A stretch of 64,000 bases of DNA, from positions 93,158 to 157,157 of the forward strand of contig NZ_FNQP01000010.1 in NCBI RefSeq assembly GCF_900107695.1, given 5' to 3'. Of this stretch, positions 40,688 through 48,495 are shown one piece after another. Within the stretch, counting starts at the first letter, position 1. Each line of letters begins with the position of its first letter. The stretch is from Thiothrix caldifontis. Its GTDB lineage: Bacteria; Pseudomonadota; Gammaproteobacteria; Thiotrichales; Thiotrichaceae. The notes below the pieces were generated by a model that ran no database searches, had not been told where the DNA came from, and was given only the letters and a program-made list of their open reading frames with translations. The position numbers and the translations under genes were made by a program.

Positions 40688-41446
40688 ATGAAAAAATTTA
40701 TTGTCAGTATAATGTTCGCACTGTCCGCGTCTCTGATGACCACTACCGCGATGGCGAGTGGCGGTGTTGAACTGGAAGATGCGAAAGTCGATATTCATAA
40801 CCAGCCTAGCTTGCAACGTGGTGCGAAGTATTACGTTAACTACTGCATGGGTTGTCACTCCTTGAATTTCAGCCGCTACAACCGTGTAGCTGCTGACTTG
40901 GGTTTGACCGAAGAACAGGTGGCTAAAAACCTGATCTTTACCCGTGATGCGGATGGTGAGTTGGAAAAGCCGGGCGCGTTAATGAAGAACGGCATGTCTC
41001 AGAAGCAGTCTGCTGAATGGTTTGGTGCACCGCCACCGGATCTGTCGTTGGTAGGACGTTCACGCGGTTCGGACTGGATTTACAGTTATTTGAAAGCATT
41101 CTATGTCGACCCGACCCGTCCACTTGGTGCGAATAACACCGTATTCCCTAATGCGGGTATGCCGCATGTTTTGTGGGAATTGCAAGGTTGGCAGGAAAAG
41201 CATTGTACCAAAGGGGAAGGCGAACACGCGGTTGAGCATTGTGAGTTAAAATTGACTAAGGCGGGTAGTATGACGCCGGTTGAGTATGATCAAACTGTGC
41301 GTGATATTACTAACTTCCTGACTTATGTGGGTGAGCCTGCTAACTTGCACCGCAGTACTTACGGCATCTTCACGTTGTTGTTCTTAGTATTGTTCGCCGT
41401 GGTTGCGTACCTGCTCAAGAAGGAATACTGGAAAGACGTGCATTAA
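40688..41446 (+). CDS. petC: Ubiquinol-cytochrome c reductase cytochrome c1 subunit
   Basis: A 252-aa membrane-anchored cytochrome c1. The ATG at 40688 starts a signal peptide (KKFIVSIMFALSASLMTTTAMA); the longer frame would overlap petB. The heme site is CMGCH (C53, C56, H57), then LNFSRYNRVAADL, typical of proteobacterial c1. A C-terminal TM helix (FTLLFLVLFAVVAYLL) anchors it. GAGGTG precedes the ATG. A terminator follows. Confidence 0.96.
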   Translation: MKKFIVSIMFALSASLMTTTAMASGGVELEDAKVDIHNQPSLQRGAKYYVNYCMGCHSLNFSRYNRVAADLGLTEEQVAKNLIFTRDADGELEKPGALMKNGMSQKQSAEWFGAPPPDLSLVGRSRGSDWIYSYLKAFYVDPTRPLGANNTVFPNAGMPHVLWELQGWQEKHCTKGEGEHAVEHCELKLTKAGSMTPVEYDQTVRDITNFLTYVGEPANLHRSTYGIFTLLFLVLFAVVAYLLKKEYWKDVH

Positions 41447-41470
41447 TCTTTCATCGGTATAACACCTTGA

Positions 41471-41503
41471 AGCCACTCTAGTGTAATATAGAGTGGCTTT
41501 TTT
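41471..41503 (+). terminator. Intrinsic terminator of petABC
   Basis: AGCCACTCTA pairs with TAGAGTGGCT around a short loop and is followed by TTTTTTT, ending the bc1 operon 25 nt after petC. Confidence 0.92.
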
Positions 41504-41530
41504 GTTTTCAGTCCAGGGAGTTCCGCTTAT

Positions 41531-42160
41531 ATGGCTTCGCTTTCCAGCCGAAGATCTGTGATGACATTATTTTCCGCCCCCGACTGTGCAGACAGTCATC
41601 GGGTGCGTATTGTGCTGGCGGAAAAAGATATTACCGTCGACATTCTTAACATCAACCCCGATAACAAACCCGAAGACCTCGCGGAGTTGAACCCATACAA
41701 CACCACCCCAACCTTGTTGGATCGTGATTTAGTGTTGTATGACGCCCGTATTATCATGGAATACTTGGATGAGCGTTTCCCACATCCACCCTTGATGCCG
41801 GTTGACCCTGTGACTCGTGCGCATTCCCGTTTGGCATTGTTCCGTATCGAAAAAGACTGGTTCTCACTAGTGCATGATATTGAACACGGTGATGAAGCAA
41901 CGGCATCACAAGCACGCAAAATCTTGCGTGAAAGTGTGTTGTCTGCTGCTGAAGTGTTTGCAGTCAAACCGTATTTCCTCAGTGACGATTTTTCTTTAGT
42001 GGATTGTACGATTGCGCCGATCTTATGGCGTTTGCCGAAATACGGTATTGATGTGCCAGAGAAACAAGGCAAGCCTATTTTAAAGTACATGGAGCGAGTC
42101 TTTTCACGGGATGCGTTCCAGCAATCATTGAGTAAGGTTGAAAAGTCGATTCGCCCATGA
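41531..42160 (+). CDS. sspA: Stringent starvation protein A
   Basis: A 209-aa GST-fold RNA polymerase-associated factor induced by starvation. The GST_N part has LFSAPDCADSHRVRIVLAEKDI (shown partly: HRVRIVLAEKDI) and LNPYNTTPTLLDRDLVLYDARIIMEYLDERFPHPPLMP in the fold order of E. coli SspA. It lacks a GST active-site residue, as in SspA. The stop overlaps the sspB start by ATGA, so the pair is translated together. Confidence 0.94.
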   Translation: MASLSSRRSVMTLFSAPDCADSHRVRIVLAEKDITVDILNINPDNKPEDLAELNPYNTTPTLLDRDLVLYDARIIMEYLDERFPHPPLMPVDPVTRAHSRLALFRIEKDWFSLVHDIEHGDEATASQARKILRESVLSAAEVFAVKPYFLSDDFSLVDCTIAPILWRLPKYGIDVPEKQGKPILKYMERVFSRDAFQQSLSKVEKSIRP

Positions 42161-42675
42161 ACCAGTCTAACAACCCACCTATACCCCCTAGTACCCCGAA
42201 ACGCCCGTATTTATTACGTGCTTTCTATGAGTGGATCGTGGATAACGGCATGACCCCGCACATCTTGGTGGATGCCCGTTCTACCGAAGTTAGTGTGCCA
42301 CGTCAATTCGTCAAAGATGGCAGTATCGTGCTTAATATTAGTATGACCGCTGCGAATAATTTGATGATGGATAACGACAAAGTGACCTTCAATGCACGTT
42401 TTGGTGGTCGAGCAATGTCGATTTGGTTACCGATGTGGTCGATCATGGCGATTTATTCGCGTGAAACCCAAGACGGGCTGCATTTCCCGCTAGAAGAATA
42501 TTCCGAGAATATGCAAACCCCTGAATCTGGAATGTCAGCGGCTAGTCCCATTGCGTTGGCAACGGTGGGTGGAGCGGCTGTCAGCGAAACCGGTACCGAA
42601 GCAGACGATGGTGGTCAGGATGAGCCGCCACCACCTAAACCTACTAAACGTCCAGCGTTGCGGGTGGTAAAATAA
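42157..42675 (+). CDS. sspB: ClpXP specificity adaptor SspB
   Basis: A 172-aa adaptor that tethers ssrA-tagged proteins to ClpX. The N-terminal domain has RAFYEWIVDNGMTPHILVDA and SIVLNISMTAANNLMMDND, FNARFGG and WLPMWSIMAIYSRE as in E. coli SspB. A flexible acidic/proline tail ends KRPALRVVK, the ClpX-docking peptide. The substrate RNA ssrA is at 35 kb. Confidence 0.95.
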   Translation: MNQSNNPPIPPSTPKRPYLLRAFYEWIVDNGMTPHILVDARSTEVSVPRQFVKDGSIVLNISMTAANNLMMDNDKVTFNARFGGRAMSIWLPMWSIMAIYSRETQDGLHFPLEEYSENMQTPESGMSAASPIALATVGGAAVSETGTEADDGGQDEPPPPKPTKRPALRVVK

Positions 42676-42680
42676 AACCA

Positions 42681-43166
42681 ATGTTATCCCTGATTGCTGC
42701 AATGGCACATCAGCGGGTGATTGGGTGCAACGGTGCTATGCCGTGGCATTTACCGGCTGATTTAGCGTGGTTTAAGCGAAATACCCTAGGAAAGCCCATC
42801 ATTATGGGGCGTAAAACATGGGATTCGATTGGACGTGCGTTACCGGGGCGGCGCAATATCGTGATTTCGCGGGATGTAGCATTCCAGCCTGTCGGTGCGG
42901 AACGTGTTAACTCACCGGAAGCGGCACTTGACTCCATTACTGATGCGCCAGAAATCATGGTCGTCGGTGGAGCACAAATTTACCAGCATTTCCTCATGGT
43001 GGCCGATCGTCTGTATTTAACTCTAATTGATGCTGATTTTACAGGTGATACTTTTTTTCCCGACTATAATCAGCATCAATGGCGCACTTTAGAGCAGGCC
43101 AATTACCCTGCTGACGCTAAAAACCCTTATTCCTATTCTTTTCTGATTCTTGAACGGGAATCCTGA
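42681..43166 (+). CDS. folA: Dihydrofolate reductase
   Basis: Reduces dihydrofolate with NADPH. The 161-aa chain has the folate loop NGAMPWHLPADLAWFK, the NADPH motif IIMGRKTWDSIGRALPGRRN and VVGGAQIY, and the family length. It begins 5 bp after sspB and precedes pyrC by 20 bp, so it may share the transcript. Confidence 0.95.
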   Translation: MLSLIAAMAHQRVIGCNGAMPWHLPADLAWFKRNTLGKPIIMGRKTWDSIGRALPGRRNIVISRDVAFQPVGAERVNSPEAALDSITDAPEIMVVGGAQIYQHFLMVADRLYLTLIDADFTGDTFFPDYNQHQWRTLEQANYPADAKNPYSYSFLILERES

Positions 43167-43186
43167 TCCCAAGGAGACTCTTCCCC

Positions 43187-44524
43187 ATGAGTTCACTGTT
43201 GATTGTCAATGCTAATGTGGTTAATGAAGGGCAGATTTTTGAGGCCGATGTATTAGTCCGCAACGGGCGTATCGAGGCTATCGGTCAGCAATTGTCAGCG
43301 CCAGACATTGAAGTGCTGGATGCGGCTGGTCGCTATTTGATGCCCGGTATGATTGATGATCAGGTGCATTTTCGTGAGCCGGGGATGACTCACAAGGCTG
43401 ATATGGCAACAGAAAGCCGTGCAGCAGTAGCGGGTGGTATTACCAGTTTTATGGATATGCCGAACACTGTGCCTAACACCCTGACTTCTGCGATTCTCAA
43501 TGAGAAAAAACAGTTAGCTGCGGGTCGGTCTGTGGGAAATTATGCTTTCTATCTCGGTGCTTCTAACGATAATCTTGAAGCGATTAAAGCGCTGAATCCT
43601 AAGGATGCGTGTGGGATAAAAGTATTCATGGGTGCGTCAACAGGTAATATGTTGGTCGATGACCCAGAGGTGTTGGAGCAAATTTTCACTCATGCGCCTA
43701 CCCTGATTGCAGCGCATTGCGAAGATACGCCAACCATTATGGAAAATGAGGAAAGTTACCGTAGTATTTACGGTGACAACATCCCGTTTAGTTTGCACCC
43801 CATTATTCGCAGTGAAGCGGCTTGCTATAAATCATCGTCAATGGCGATGGAGTTGGCGAAGCGTTGCGGTACGCGCTTGCATATTCTGCATATTTCGACG
43901 GCTAAAGAAGCGGAGATGTTTGCTGATCTCGACTTGAAAGATAAGCGAATTACGGCAGAGGCTTGTGTGCATTTCCTGCATTTTGCTGATGAAGATTACG
44001 CCAGCAAAGGTGCGTTAATCAAGTGCAACCCAGCGATTAAAACGGCGGAAGATCGTGCGGGTATCATTCAGGCATTATTGGATGGTCGGTTGGATGTGAT
44101 TGGTACTGATCATGCGCCGCATACTTGGGAAGAAAAACACAACCCCAGTTACTTCAAGACACCTTCAGGTTTACCACTGGTGCAGCACGCACTCCCTCTG
44201 GTGTTAGAGCATTATCAGGATGGTATTTTTACATTGGAATTCATTGTCGAAAAAACCAGTCACGCAGTTGCAGAGATGTTCAATATCAAAGAACGAGGGT
44301 ATATCCGTGAAGGTTATTGGGCGGATTTGGTGTTGGTTGATTTGGAGCAGCCATTCACCTCGACGCACGCTAACAGCTTATCAAAATGTGGGTGGACTCC
44401 CTTTGATGGTTATGAATTCCGCTCAAGCATTACTGCTACCCTTGTGAACGGACAGTTGGTTTGGAAAGATGGCAAGTTGCTGGATGTTGTGCCAAAAGGT
44501 ATGGCGCTGGAATTTGATCGTTAA
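43187..44524 (+). CDS. pyrC: Dihydroorotase, class I-type
   Basis: Closes carbamoyl-aspartate to dihydroorotate. The 445-aa chain has the amidohydrolase entry DDQVHFREPG (residues 57-66), MDMPNTVPN, KVFMGASTG with the carbamylated-lysine region, and GTDHAPHTWEEK. The first metal His of the usual DxHxH motif is Gln here (Q59), a variant found in some bacterial lineages. AAGGAGAC precedes the ATG. It converges with the SUMF1 gene and overlaps it by 4 bp. Confidence 0.9.
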   Translation: MSSLLIVNANVVNEGQIFEADVLVRNGRIEAIGQQLSAPDIEVLDAAGRYLMPGMIDDQVHFREPGMTHKADMATESRAAVAGGITSFMDMPNTVPNTLTSAILNEKKQLAAGRSVGNYAFYLGASNDNLEAIKALNPKDACGIKVFMGASTGNMLVDDPEVLEQIFTHAPTLIAAHCEDTPTIMENEESYRSIYGDNIPFSLHPIIRSEAACYKSSSMAMELAKRCGTRLHILHISTAKEAEMFADLDLKDKRITAEACVHFLHFADEDYASKGALIKCNPAIKTAEDRAGIIQALLDGRLDVIGTDHAPHTWEEKHNPSYFKTPSGLPLVQHALPLVLEHYQDGIFTLEFIVEKTSHAVAEMFNIKERGYIREGYWADLVLVDLEQPFTSTHANSLSKCGWTPFDGYEFRSSITATLVNGQLVWKDGKLLDVVPKGMALEFDR

Positions 44525-45417
44525 AGTTCGCGTACTACCCGAAAGCCAAGGTTAGTATCCATTTCATCCATGTAGCGTTTCTTGCGAGCAGCGCTTCTGG
44601 CACGCGCTGCAGGATCGAACCATGATCCGCCTTTGGTGACATACCAGTAAGGGTTAGCTGCTACTGATGGGCTGCCATCACGATTAGCATTGAGGTGGGA
44701 GCTTGTCCAATGATCTTGCGTGAATTCCCAAACATTACCGTGCATGTCGTGCAATCCCCATGCATTCGGAGTTTGCAAACCAACCTCGCTGGCTTTAGGG
44801 CTAGGGAAGCAACGTGGCATGAACCATGAGCGCTTTTCAGGTTGTTCTCGGTAAGGAAAGAAAGGATTGAAGTGGACTTCTCGGCAACTGACGTCTTCGC
44901 CGTGATGAAACGGTGTGGTGGTTCCAGCACGAGCGGCATATTCCCATTCTGCTTCGGTTGGTAAACGGTAAGTTTTTCCTGTTTGCGTACTGAGCCATGC
45001 CAGAAATAATTTGACATCCTCCATACGTATATTAATAGCGGGGTAACGGCCTTCGTGCCAGATGAGTTCTGGACGTAAAAACCATTCGGTCTCTTGGCGA
45101 AACTGTCGAAATTCCTCGCCGGTAATCGGGTAGATGCCGATAGCGAATGATTTTCGGATCATGGTAAGGTGGCGAGGGGCTTCATCGCGCTGATGGCCTA
45201 ATTCACTAGGCTCTGAACCCATTTCAAAGCGCCCTGCGGGGATGACCGCTAATTCAGGGCCATTGATACCTGCTTTCAATGTATCGTGGAAATGTGGTGA
45301 CAAGCCATGAGCGTTGGCTGTTTCTAGCTGTAACTGTTTAATTTGTTGAGTACTTAGTTCGTCAACAAATACTGTGTGCGATTCATAGGTAAGAGTTTCG
45401 GTCATCATCATGCTCAA
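44521..45417 (-). CDS. SUMF1/formylglycine-generating-enzyme-like domain protein
   Basis: A 298-aa protein with a C-type-lectin/FGE-sulfatase fold over residues of about 55-298: IPAGRFEMGSEPSE, LPTEAEWEYAARAG, AWGLHDMHGNVWEFTQDHW, KGGSWFDPAARARSAAR and NLGFRVVREL. No signal peptide is seen. The catalytic cysteine pair of active formylglycine-generating enzymes is absent, so it is probably a binding or other non-FGE member (relatives include EgtB and PvdO types). It stands alone between pyrC and the pil genes. Confidence 0.82.
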   Translation of the reverse strand: MSMMMTETLTYESHTVFVDELSTQQIKQLQLETANAHGLSPHFHDTLKAGINGPELAVIPAGRFEMGSEPSELGHQRDEAPRHLTMIRKSFAIGIYPITGEEFRQFRQETEWFLRPELIWHEGRYPAINIRMEDVKLFLAWLSTQTGKTYRLPTEAEWEYAARAGTTTPFHHGEDVSCREVHFNPFFPYREQPEKRSWFMPRCFPSPKASEVGLQTPNAWGLHDMHGNVWEFTQDHWTSSHLNANRDGSPSVAANPYWYVTKGGSWFDPAARARSAARKKRYMDEMDTNLGFRVVREL

Positions 45418-45549
45418 TCAGTAACAGGTAATATACTAAAGTTCTTGTATTATCCCCAAACTTAGTGGAAAGACAACACCAAAAAATTATTTTTGCACTA
45501 TAGTTAAACTGAGGGTTAGTACTAGTGGTCAAAGCCGGGGAGCTGGTAG

Positions 45550-45732
45550 ATGAATAGAAGACTTTTGGCTAGGGATAGTGTAAGGCAGCGGATTACCGCT
45601 CAGCTTTTGCTGGATGGTTTAATGCTTTATCGCCAAGATTTGGGTGATTTAGGGAAGCAATTAGAGCGCTTGCTACGTGAAGGTGGGGTGAAATCAAGTT
45701 TCGACGCTGCTTTTTCATTAAGGCTTCACTAA
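45550..45732 (+). CDS. Small hypothetical protein
   Basis: A 60-aa ORF with a plausible GGGGAG ribosome-binding site 8-13 nt before the ATG. The protein is helical and mixed-charge (VRQRITAQLLLDGLMLYRQD, LGKQLERLLREGG). No family is recognised. It lies alone between the SUMF1 gene and a terminator, so it may be an independent small gene. Confidence 0.4.
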   Translation: MNRRLLARDSVRQRITAQLLLDGLMLYRQDLGDLGKQLERLLREGGVKSSFDAAFSLRLH

Positions 45733-45822
45733 AAACATTGACATACGCATGAACCATTGGGACAGATGTAGCGACTCTTAGGGTAGCGCAACAGTGTCAT
45801 AAGTCATGAGTTGAGAGTTTAT

Positions 45823-45848
45823 AGCCCCGGTTCTACCGGGGTTTTTTT
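45823..45848 (+). terminator. Intrinsic terminator
   Basis: GCCCCGG-TTCTA-CCGGGG followed by TTTTTTT. It would end the transcript of the small ORF or an unannotated small RNA in 45733-45822; no other gene reaches it from the left. Confidence 0.85.
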
Positions 45849-45946
45849 GTAAGGCGAATATTTATCCAGAAAATACCATTGATTCCCTAAATCAGGCAGC
45901 TTATCAGCATGATTTGTATTTTTCCTGCATAGATTTTTGTTTTCGG

Positions 45947-45952
45947 TATAAT
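45947..45952 (+). promoter_or_regulatory. Likely -10 of the pilV operon promoter
   Basis: TATAAT at 45947-45952 lies 45 nt before the pilV ATG. No convincing -35 is found at 16-18 nt upstream, so an activator may be needed. Confidence 0.4.
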
Positions 45953-45997
45953 GGCTTTAGTTAATACGCCCCAATCATAATAGTAACAGGTGGCTCT

Positions 45998-46567
45998 ATG
46001 CCGATACGCTTATCTTCCCGACGCCAACAGTCAGGTTTGAGCCTGCTTGAAGTTTTAATTGCCACGGTAGTGCTGTCTACTGGGTTACTTGGTCTTGCAG
46101 GTTTGCAAATTGCCGGGATGAAGACCACTCACAATTCCTATCAGATGCAACAAGCCACTTGGATTGTGCATGATTTATTGGAACAAATGCGAGCAAATCG
46201 GACAGAAGTGTTTCGTGTCGACACGGATTCTTCTCCTGCTTCCAATTATTTATTGCCTGAGCTTACCAATGCGGCCACTTTTTGCGGGAATCCTGCCCCG
46301 ACTAACTGCGCCACTACAACTTGTACCAAGGAGGCGGTTGCCTCCTATGACCTTTACAGAACGTTGTGTGGGTATGGAGCAACCAGTGGTATCAGTAATG
46401 TTTTGATGGGAGGGCAGTTGCAAATTACCTGCCCAACCAATAATTGCCGTAATGGTGTGACCATAAATTTGCAGTGGGATGAACGTAATGCAACCCGTCA
46501 GGCGGATTTCGATGGCGGCACGGATGGCATTGAAACCTTCACGATCAATCTGAATGCTGTGTTGTAG
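45998..46567 (+). CDS. pilV: Type IV pilus minor pilin PilV
   Basis: A 189-aa prepilin with the leader cleaved after G13 (QSG-LSLLEVL; E18 is the +5 glutamate) and a hydrophobic helix (LLEVLIATVVLSTGLLGLAG). The C-terminal part has Cys pairs typical of PilV. Minor pilins prime pilus assembly. AGGTGG precedes the ATG. First gene of pilV-pilW-pilX-pilE-pilY1. Confidence 0.9.
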   Translation: MPIRLSSRRQQSGLSLLEVLIATVVLSTGLLGLAGLQIAGMKTTHNSYQMQQATWIVHDLLEQMRANRTEVFRVDTDSSPASNYLLPELTNAATFCGNPAPTNCATTTCTKEAVASYDLYRTLCGYGATSGISNVLMGGQLQITCPTNNCRNGVTINLQWDERNATRQADFDGGTDGIETFTINLNAVL

Positions 46568-46572
46568 GTAGC

Positions 46573-47448
46573 ATGATGAACCATAAAAATAAACAGCAGG
46601 GTCTTTCCTTAATTGAATTGATGATCGCCATGGTGGTCAGCTTGGTGCTGGTAGCCGGTGTGGGAACCGTCTATGTAAGCAGTAAGCGTAATTACCATGC
46701 CCGTGACCAATTGTCGTTGATGGATGAAACCGCACGGGTTGCGTTGAACACCCTGAGCAAACATCTGGAGCACGCCGGTTATGCAACACCGGCTAAGTTA
46801 CCGTTGGATAGCGTGGGGGGGTATTTTTACGTGAGTGGCGCTGCGGATCCTAAAGCTGGCAACTGTGATACGTTGGAAAGCCGTGCACTGAGCGCCGTCA
46901 AAAATAGCCCGACACAAGATTCCCTCAGCAGCAATTACGGTGATGCGGTAAGTATCCGTTTCATTGGTGATGACAAATTGTTTACTGACGTTTTAGGCAG
47001 TGACCTTGGGGCATCCTGCCGTGGCGGTAGCCCGACTATAGAATCAGCACTGATTTACAATGCGTTCCATGTGGATAAGGATGATATCACCAAGGATTCT
47101 TTGGGAAATTGGGTGCCGATTTTATACGGTGTTGGTTCCAACGGTAATCAATATAAAAACCCCATTGTCAATGGCGTGGAAAATCTTCAGTTTTTGTACG
47201 GTGTGGATACCAATGCCGATGGTACGGTTGAGCAATACCTGAATGCGACAGCCGTTTCATTAGCCTCGGCTTGGCAACGGGTGATTAGCATTAAAGCCGG
47301 TATTTTGGTGCGTTCCTTAGAGCCGGTGTTGCCCGCAGATGAAGAGAAGTCTTATCAGGTATTGGATACAACTTTGGATCGCAATGACCGTTACCAACGC
47401 TCGGTGTATAGCGTGGTGATCCATTTACGCAATGTGGTTGACGGCTAA
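46573..47448 (+). CDS. pilW: Type IV pilus minor pilin PilW
   Basis: A 291-aa prepilin-like protein with cleavage after G10 (KQQG-LSLIELMIAMV, E15 at +5), then VSLVLVAGVGTVYVSSKRNYHARDQLSLMDETARVAL. These match PilW. It lies five bases after pilV and is followed by pilX. It would form a priming complex with PilV, PilX and PilY1. Confidence 0.9.
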   Translation: MMNHKNKQQGLSLIELMIAMVVSLVLVAGVGTVYVSSKRNYHARDQLSLMDETARVALNTLSKHLEHAGYATPAKLPLDSVGGYFYVSGAADPKAGNCDTLESRALSAVKNSPTQDSLSSNYGDAVSIRFIGDDKLFTDVLGSDLGASCRGGSPTIESALIYNAFHVDKDDITKDSLGNWVPILYGVGSNGNQYKNPIVNGVENLQFLYGVDTNADGTVEQYLNATAVSLASAWQRVISIKAGILVRSLEPVLPADEEKSYQVLDTTLDRNDRYQRSVYSVVIHLRNVVDG

Positions 47449-47458
47449 GGTGATAACG

Positions 47459-47965
47459 ATGCAAATCAGTAAACATAAACAACAAGGTGCGGTACTCGTG
47501 TGGGGGATGGTGATTCTCTTGACCCTAACGATTATTGGTTTTGCCGCCACTCGCATGGCAACGGTTGATAACCGTATTGCGGGGAATCAGATGATGTACA
47601 TGTTGACCTTTCAGGGGGCGGACTCGCTGCTTAGGATTTCGACCAACTTGTATCAGGTACTGCAAACGGCACAAACAGGTGAGACGCCAACCAGTGGTTA
47701 TAAAGCGAGCAAGGTGAAGGTGTTAGTGCTCGATAAGTTTGATGATACCGAAAGCGGCGTTGAGGTGCAGGGGGAATCCGCCATGAGTGAGGAATCCGGT
47801 TGCCCGCCGCTGAAAGGGATTGCCATGACAACTGAAATGACCCCCGATGCGGGTGGCATTGCTTGCCGAGTTTTTACCACTGAGGCGAATGCATCCTTAT
47901 CCGGTACAGGTGCGCAAAGCCAGCATTCCGAAGGCGTTCTCAAACCTGTACCCAAAATCAACTAA
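47459..47965 (+). CDS. pilX: Type IV pilus assembly protein PilX
   Basis: The ATG at 47459 gives 168 aa; an upstream frame begins inside pilW. Prepilin-like N-terminus (KQQG-AVLVWGMVIL) without a +5 Glu, the usual PilX pattern, then TRMATVDNRIAGNQ, a conserved PilX block. It is needed with PilY1 to build the tip. Confidence 0.87.
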   Translation: MQISKHKQQGAVLVWGMVILLTLTIIGFAATRMATVDNRIAGNQMMYMLTFQGADSLLRISTNLYQVLQTAQTGETPTSGYKASKVKVLVLDKFDDTESGVEVQGESAMSEESGCPPLKGIAMTTEMTPDAGGIACRVFTTEANASLSGTGAQSQHSEGVLKPVPKIN

Positions 47966-47977
47966 GCAGGAATAACC

Positions 47978-48445
47978 ATGACAACAATAAAACATCACCA
48001 AGGCTTTACCCTGATTGAACTCATGATCACGGTTGCCATTGTCGGCATTCTGGCTGCTATTGCTTACCCAAGCTATACCGCACAAGTACAAAAAAGCCGC
48101 CGTGCCGATGCACAGGTAGCCTTACAGGAAATAGCACAGCGACAAGAAGCCTACTTCCTACGCAATTACAGTTATGCCAAAGATGTGACGCAGCTAGGGT
48201 ATGCCGCTACCAGTGCGGATGGTCAATATGGACTGAGTATTATTGGAGAGCCGAATGCTTGCACTGGAGTTGCAGGGGCAGCAGCATGTGAGTCATATGT
48301 TGCCAGTGCCACGCCAGAGACCGGGAAACCGCAAACTCACGATACCCCGTGTCAAGTCATGACCTTGGATAACCGTGGGAGAAAACGTGGCGGAACCAAC
48401 GCGACAACAGCTGCGGCGGATAATACCCAAGCATGTTGGAAGTAA
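47978..48445 (+). CDS. pilE: Type IV pilin PilE-like minor pilin
   Basis: A 155-aa type IV prepilin, cleaved after G9 (HHQG-FTLIELMITVA, E14 at +5), followed by AIVGILAAIAYPSY and a C-terminal region with three or four Cys. The PilE of this cluster is the usual last gene, but here it comes before pilY1. It may be a minor rather than the major pilin. Confidence 0.9.
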   Translation: MTTIKHHQGFTLIELMITVAIVGILAAIAYPSYTAQVQKSRRADAQVALQEIAQRQEAYFLRNYSYAKDVTQLGYAATSADGQYGLSIIGEPNACTGVAGAAACESYVASATPETGKPQTHDTPCQVMTLDNRGRKRGGTNATTAAADNTQACWK

Positions 48446-48495
48446 TTGAACTCCTTGAATTAGCGTTCGTTAAACTTAATCACAAAAATAATGCC

